A DNA stretch of 9,757 bases from Pseudomonadota bacterium (lineage in GTDB: Bacteria; Pseudomonadota; Gammaproteobacteria; Steroidobacterales; Woeseiaceae): contig JADFGH010000058.1 of assembly GCA_022567775.1 (NCBI GenBank), forward strand, positions 1 through 9,757, given 5' to 3'. A program made the translations under genes and the position numbers. This document shows positions 7,010 through 9,757 of this stretch, in pieces; within the stretch, counting starts at the first letter, position 1; every line of letters starts with the position of its first letter. Below the pieces are notes generated by a model. It had not been told where the DNA came from and did no database searches. It was given only the letters and a program-made list of their open reading frames with translations.

Positions 7010-9739
7010 ATGCATGTAACGGACTCCAGGTTTGTGCGGACTGCAATCATCGCCGTCACGATGATTTTTTCCATTGCTATTGCCAGGGCTGAACCGCCGG
7101 CGCCGGCCGATGTCTTCGGTTTTCAACCCGGTGATGACTACAAACTGGCCAGTTACGAGCAGATGGAATCTTATTACCGGCAGCTCGCCGCGGAAAGCGA
7201 CCGCGTGCAACTGCGCGAGATCGGCGAATCCGTGCTGGGGCGAACCCTTTATTTGTTGACGATCTCCAGCGAGGAGAATCTCGCCAACCTTGAAAAGTAC
7301 CGGGCCATCAGCGAACAACTGGCGCGCGCGCGTGTCGACACAGAAACCGCGGAGGCGTTGGCCAACGAGGGCAAAGCGGTCGTCTGGATCGATGGCGGCT
7401 TGCATGCCACCGAACTTGCCCACGGGCAAATGACGCCATTGCTCGCGCATCGGGTCGCGACCGAGGAGTCTGCAGAAATGCAGCAGATTCGGGACAACGT
7501 CATATTCCTGCTGATGCCGGTCATGAACCCGGATGGACTGGAAATCGTTCGCAAATGGTATGAAAGTCAGCTCGGCACGCCGTTTGAGCAAACCAACCCG
7601 CCCGAGCTGTACCACCACTATGTCGGTCACGACAACAATCGTGATTTCTTCATGAACAACATGCCGGAATCCAAAGCGGTGGCGCAGGTGATCTATAACG
7701 AGTGGTACCCGCAGATCGTATACAACCAGCACCAGAGTTCACCGGGCTATGCCCGAATCGTTATTCCGCCCTACTCCGATCCTGTCAATCCGATCATTCA
7801 TCCCGGAGTGACGACCGGCCTGAACGAAATCGGCAGCGCGATGGGCAATCGATTTGCACTGGAGAACATGCCCGGCGCGATTGCGGATGTCGGGTTCTCG
7901 ATGTGGTGGAACGGCGGTATGCGCACCGTTCCTTATTTCCACAACATGATCGGCATCCTGACGGAGACGGGTCATGATTCGCCATCACCACGCTTCTACG
8001 ATCCGAAGGTATTTCCGAAGATGCTCGCGCTGCGCGCTAACCCGCGCGGCGTCGGCATCGTGGTCGACGAAGACTCCAGCGGCGTGCCCAATGCGCGCGT
8101 CTTGTACCCCTACCCGTGGCAGGGTGGCGAGTCGCACTTCCACGAATCGATCAATTTCATGGTGACCGGTTCAATTGCGGTCCTGCGAGCCGCAGCCGAT
8201 TCCCGCCTCAAATGGTTGACCAACATTCATCGAATGGGTCAGGACGCTATTGCGGCAGGAATGGAGGGCACCCGCTACTACGTCATTCCTGCGGGACAAC
8301 CACACGATGACGAGGCACGAAACCTGGTCAACCTGCTGCTTGAAGGCGGAATCGAAATCTATCGGGCAAACGAATCGTTCCGTGCCGCTGGCAATCGTTA
8401 TGCCAAAGGGTCCTTTATCATCGATTCGGCACAGGCATTCCGGCCCTACATTGTCGATTTGCTCGAGAAACAGACCTACCCCGACACGCGACTGGACCCC
8501 AGCGGTGCAAGCAAGCCTCCGTATGACATCGCCGGCTGGACATTGCCGATGCAAATGGGCGTAGACGTCGAATTCATCAGCGACGAATTTGCGGTGGACT
8601 CGACTGGTGTCGACAGTTTGGTCGATGCCGAGCCAGGAGAGATTCGCGGCAACGCCGGATTTGGTTACGCGCTCAGTCATGCCAGCAATGCAAGCATCAA
8701 AGCCGTCAATTCTTTGCTGCGCGACGGTGAAAGCGTTTCCTGGTCGAATGAGGCGTTTCGTGCCGGGCGCACAACATTCGACGCCGGTACGTTCGTCATT
8801 GAGTCGACCGGAGACCAGACTGCAGCGCGAGTCGAAGCACTTGCTGCAGAACTGGGGCTTGACTTCACCGGGCTCAATTCCAGCCCGTCCGCTGATCTTT
8901 CAGCCTTGAGTTTGCCTCGCGTTGGCCTGTACAAATCCTATGTCGCATTCATGGACGAAGGCTGGACACGCTGGCTGCTCGAGGAATACGGCTTCGCTCC
9001 CGTCTCCCTGACAGATGCAGACATCCGTTCCGCGGATCTCTCCGCATACGATGCAATCGTTATCCCGCACCCGGATGGCCGTATGTTTTTCAAGAACAAT
9101 GTCGACAAAATCCTAACCGGTCATGCGCCGGGTACCATGCCGGATGAATATGTTGGCGGACTTGGTCTCGAAGGCGCTTACGCGCTGCAGAAGTTTGCAC
9201 AGGAAGGCGGCACCATTGTGACGCTCGGGGATGCGAGCAGCTTTGCGATCGCCCAGTTTGGTCTGCCGATACGAAATATCGTTGCAGGCGCATCATCGCA
9301 GGATTTTTCGATCCCCGGTTCCCTGCTTCGGGCAACAGTCGATACCACCGATCCACTGGGCTACGGCATGGCGGACGAGGTCGCCGTCAATTTCGTCAAC
9401 GGCGCGGCCTTCGACATCCTCGGACAGGCCGGTTGTGTTGATGATCTACTGAATCAACGTCACTGCCGGGAGGTGGCACGCGGTGGCAGACCCCTGGACC
9501 CGGCACCAGCGGTGGCACGCTTCGACAGCATAGTTAACTACGCTGCAGAATCAGAAGAAGTCCTGATGAGTGGCTGGGCCGCCGGCACCGAACATATCGC
9601 AACGAAGTCCGCGATGGCGCGGGTCCCTCAGGGAGACGGAGAAATCATCGTATTCGGATTTCGGCCACAGTTTCGCGGTCAGCCAAGGGGCACCTACAAG
9701 TTGCTCTTCAATGCGCTGCATGCGGCAGCGATTACTTAA
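7010..9739 (+). CDS. M14-family zinc carboxypeptidase, exported, with C-terminal amidotransferase-like domain
   Basis: The 909-residue product has a signal peptide (about residues 1-27, ending A-R-A). The M14 metallopeptidase domain covers roughly residues 45-400. Zinc ligands are His132 and Glu135 in GGLHATELAHG, with His241 in YNQHQSSPG as the third. N-P-D-G (173-176) and N-N-R-D (209-212) are family substrate-side motifs, and Glu319 in GILTETGHD is the likely general base. All catalytic residues appear intact. The middle region (about 400-630) is a long extension usual in large bacterial M14 proteins. From about residue 636 (RVGLYKSY) to 760, the pattern GWTRWLLEEYGF, YDAIVIPHPDG and GGTIVTLGD looks like a class I glutamine-amidotransferase-type fold without its cysteine. 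It probably trims peptides in the envelope or outside the cell; the substrate is unknown. A GGAAGA at 6995-7000 precedes ATG 7010, which lies 5 nt after the YceI stop. Confidence 0.9.
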   Translation: MHVTDSRFVRTAIIAVTMIFSIAIARAEPPAPADVFGFQPGDDYKLASYEQMESYYRQLAAESDRVQLREIGESVLGRTLYLLTISSEENLANLEKYRAISEQLARARVDTETAEALANEGKAVVWIDGGLHATELAHGQMTPLLAHRVATEESAEMQQIRDNVIFLLMPVMNPDGLEIVRKWYESQLGTPFEQTNPPELYHHYVGHDNNRDFFMNNMPESKAVAQVIYNEWYPQIVYNQHQSSPGYARIVIPPYSDPVNPIIHPGVTTGLNEIGSAMGNRFALENMPGAIADVGFSMWWNGGMRTVPYFHNMIGILTETGHDSPSPRFYDPKVFPKMLALRANPRGVGIVVDEDSSGVPNARVLYPYPWQGGESHFHESINFMVTGSIAVLRAAADSRLKWLTNIHRMGQDAIAAGMEGTRYYVIPAGQPHDDEARNLVNLLLEGGIEIYRANESFRAAGNRYAKGSFIIDSAQAFRPYIVDLLEKQTYPDTRLDPSGASKPPYDIAGWTLPMQMGVDVEFISDEFAVDSTGVDSLVDAEPGEIRGNAGFGYALSHASNASIKAVNSLLRDGESVSWSNEAFRAGRTTFDAGTFVIESTGDQTAARVEALAAELGLDFTGLNSSPSADLSALSLPRVGLYKSYVAFMDEGWTRWLLEEYGFAPVSLTDADIRSADLSAYDAIVIPHPDGRMFFKNNVDKILTGHAPGTMPDEYVGGLGLEGAYALQKFAQEGGTIVTLGDASSFAIAQFGLPIRNIVAGASSQDFSIPGSLLRATVDTTDPLGYGMADEVAVNFVNGAAFDILGQAGCVDDLLNQRHCREVARGGRPLDPAPAVARFDSIVNYAAESEEVLMSGWAAGTEHIATKSAMARVPQGDGEIIVFGFRPQFRGQPRGTYKLLFNALHAAAIT

Positions 9740-9757
9740 ACGCCGCCGGCATTCTAG

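Noticed and set aside
6848..7732. Minus-strand open frame (294 codons) opposite the YceI and M14 genes
   Set aside because: The translation is rich in His, Arg and Val without family motifs and mirrors codon use of the M14 gene, whose zinc site lies on the other strand.
9740..9757. Bases after the M14 stop codon
   Set aside because: Only 18 bases remain; no terminator or new gene start can be supported.

Overview
The window looks like chromosomal DNA of a moderately GC-rich bacterium. Twin-arginine and lipoprotein export signals, a periplasmic CopC, a YceI protein and an EF-G of the 'type II' kind point to a Gram-negative proteobacterium. My guess is a marine or environmental gammaproteobacterium, but this is inference from protein style and no marker gene settles it. 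I saw no rRNA, tRNA, CRISPR array, insertion sequence, phage gene or attachment site.

Layout. (1) Bases 2-1096, + strand: the C-terminal ~364 residues of an EF-G-like translation factor; its GTPase domain lies outside the window. (2) Bases ~1107-1289, + strand, between two convergent genes: a short open stretch with no start codon that reads as the glycine-rich transmembrane segment of a BCCT (betaine/choline/carnitine) transporter. It is probably a gene relic. (3) Bases 5820-1302, - strand: a tight four-gene run, in transcription order a Tat-exported flavin amine oxidase/L-amino-acid-oxidase-like lipoprotein, a membrane-anchored HSL-family esterase, a monoacylglycerol-lipase-like alpha/beta hydrolase, and a zinc homocysteine S-methyltransferase-family protein. 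Spacing is 43 nt, then a 17-nt overlap, then a 4-nt ATGA overlap, so one transcript is likely. (4) Bases 5821-6069: a divergent intergenic region with only weak promoter candidates. (5) Bases 6070-9739, + strand: a three-gene run of CopC copper-binding protein, YceI-like protein and a 909-residue M14 zinc carboxypeptidase. The genes overlap by 1 nt or lie 5 nt apart, and all three products carry export signals.

Functional picture. The + strand run is an envelope module: a periplasmic Cu(II) carrier, a lipocalin-like YceI protein and a secreted or periplasmic metallopeptidase. No CopD copper importer is next to CopC. The - strand run combines an exported flavin oxidase, two ester hydrolases and a methyltransferase; no known pathway joins all four, so only co-transcription is supported. 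I did not find a clearly new multi-gene system. The most interesting items are the BCCT relic, the CopC-YceI-M14 grouping without CopD, the Tat-lipoprotein signal on the oxidase, and the cysteine-less amidotransferase-like tail of the peptidase.
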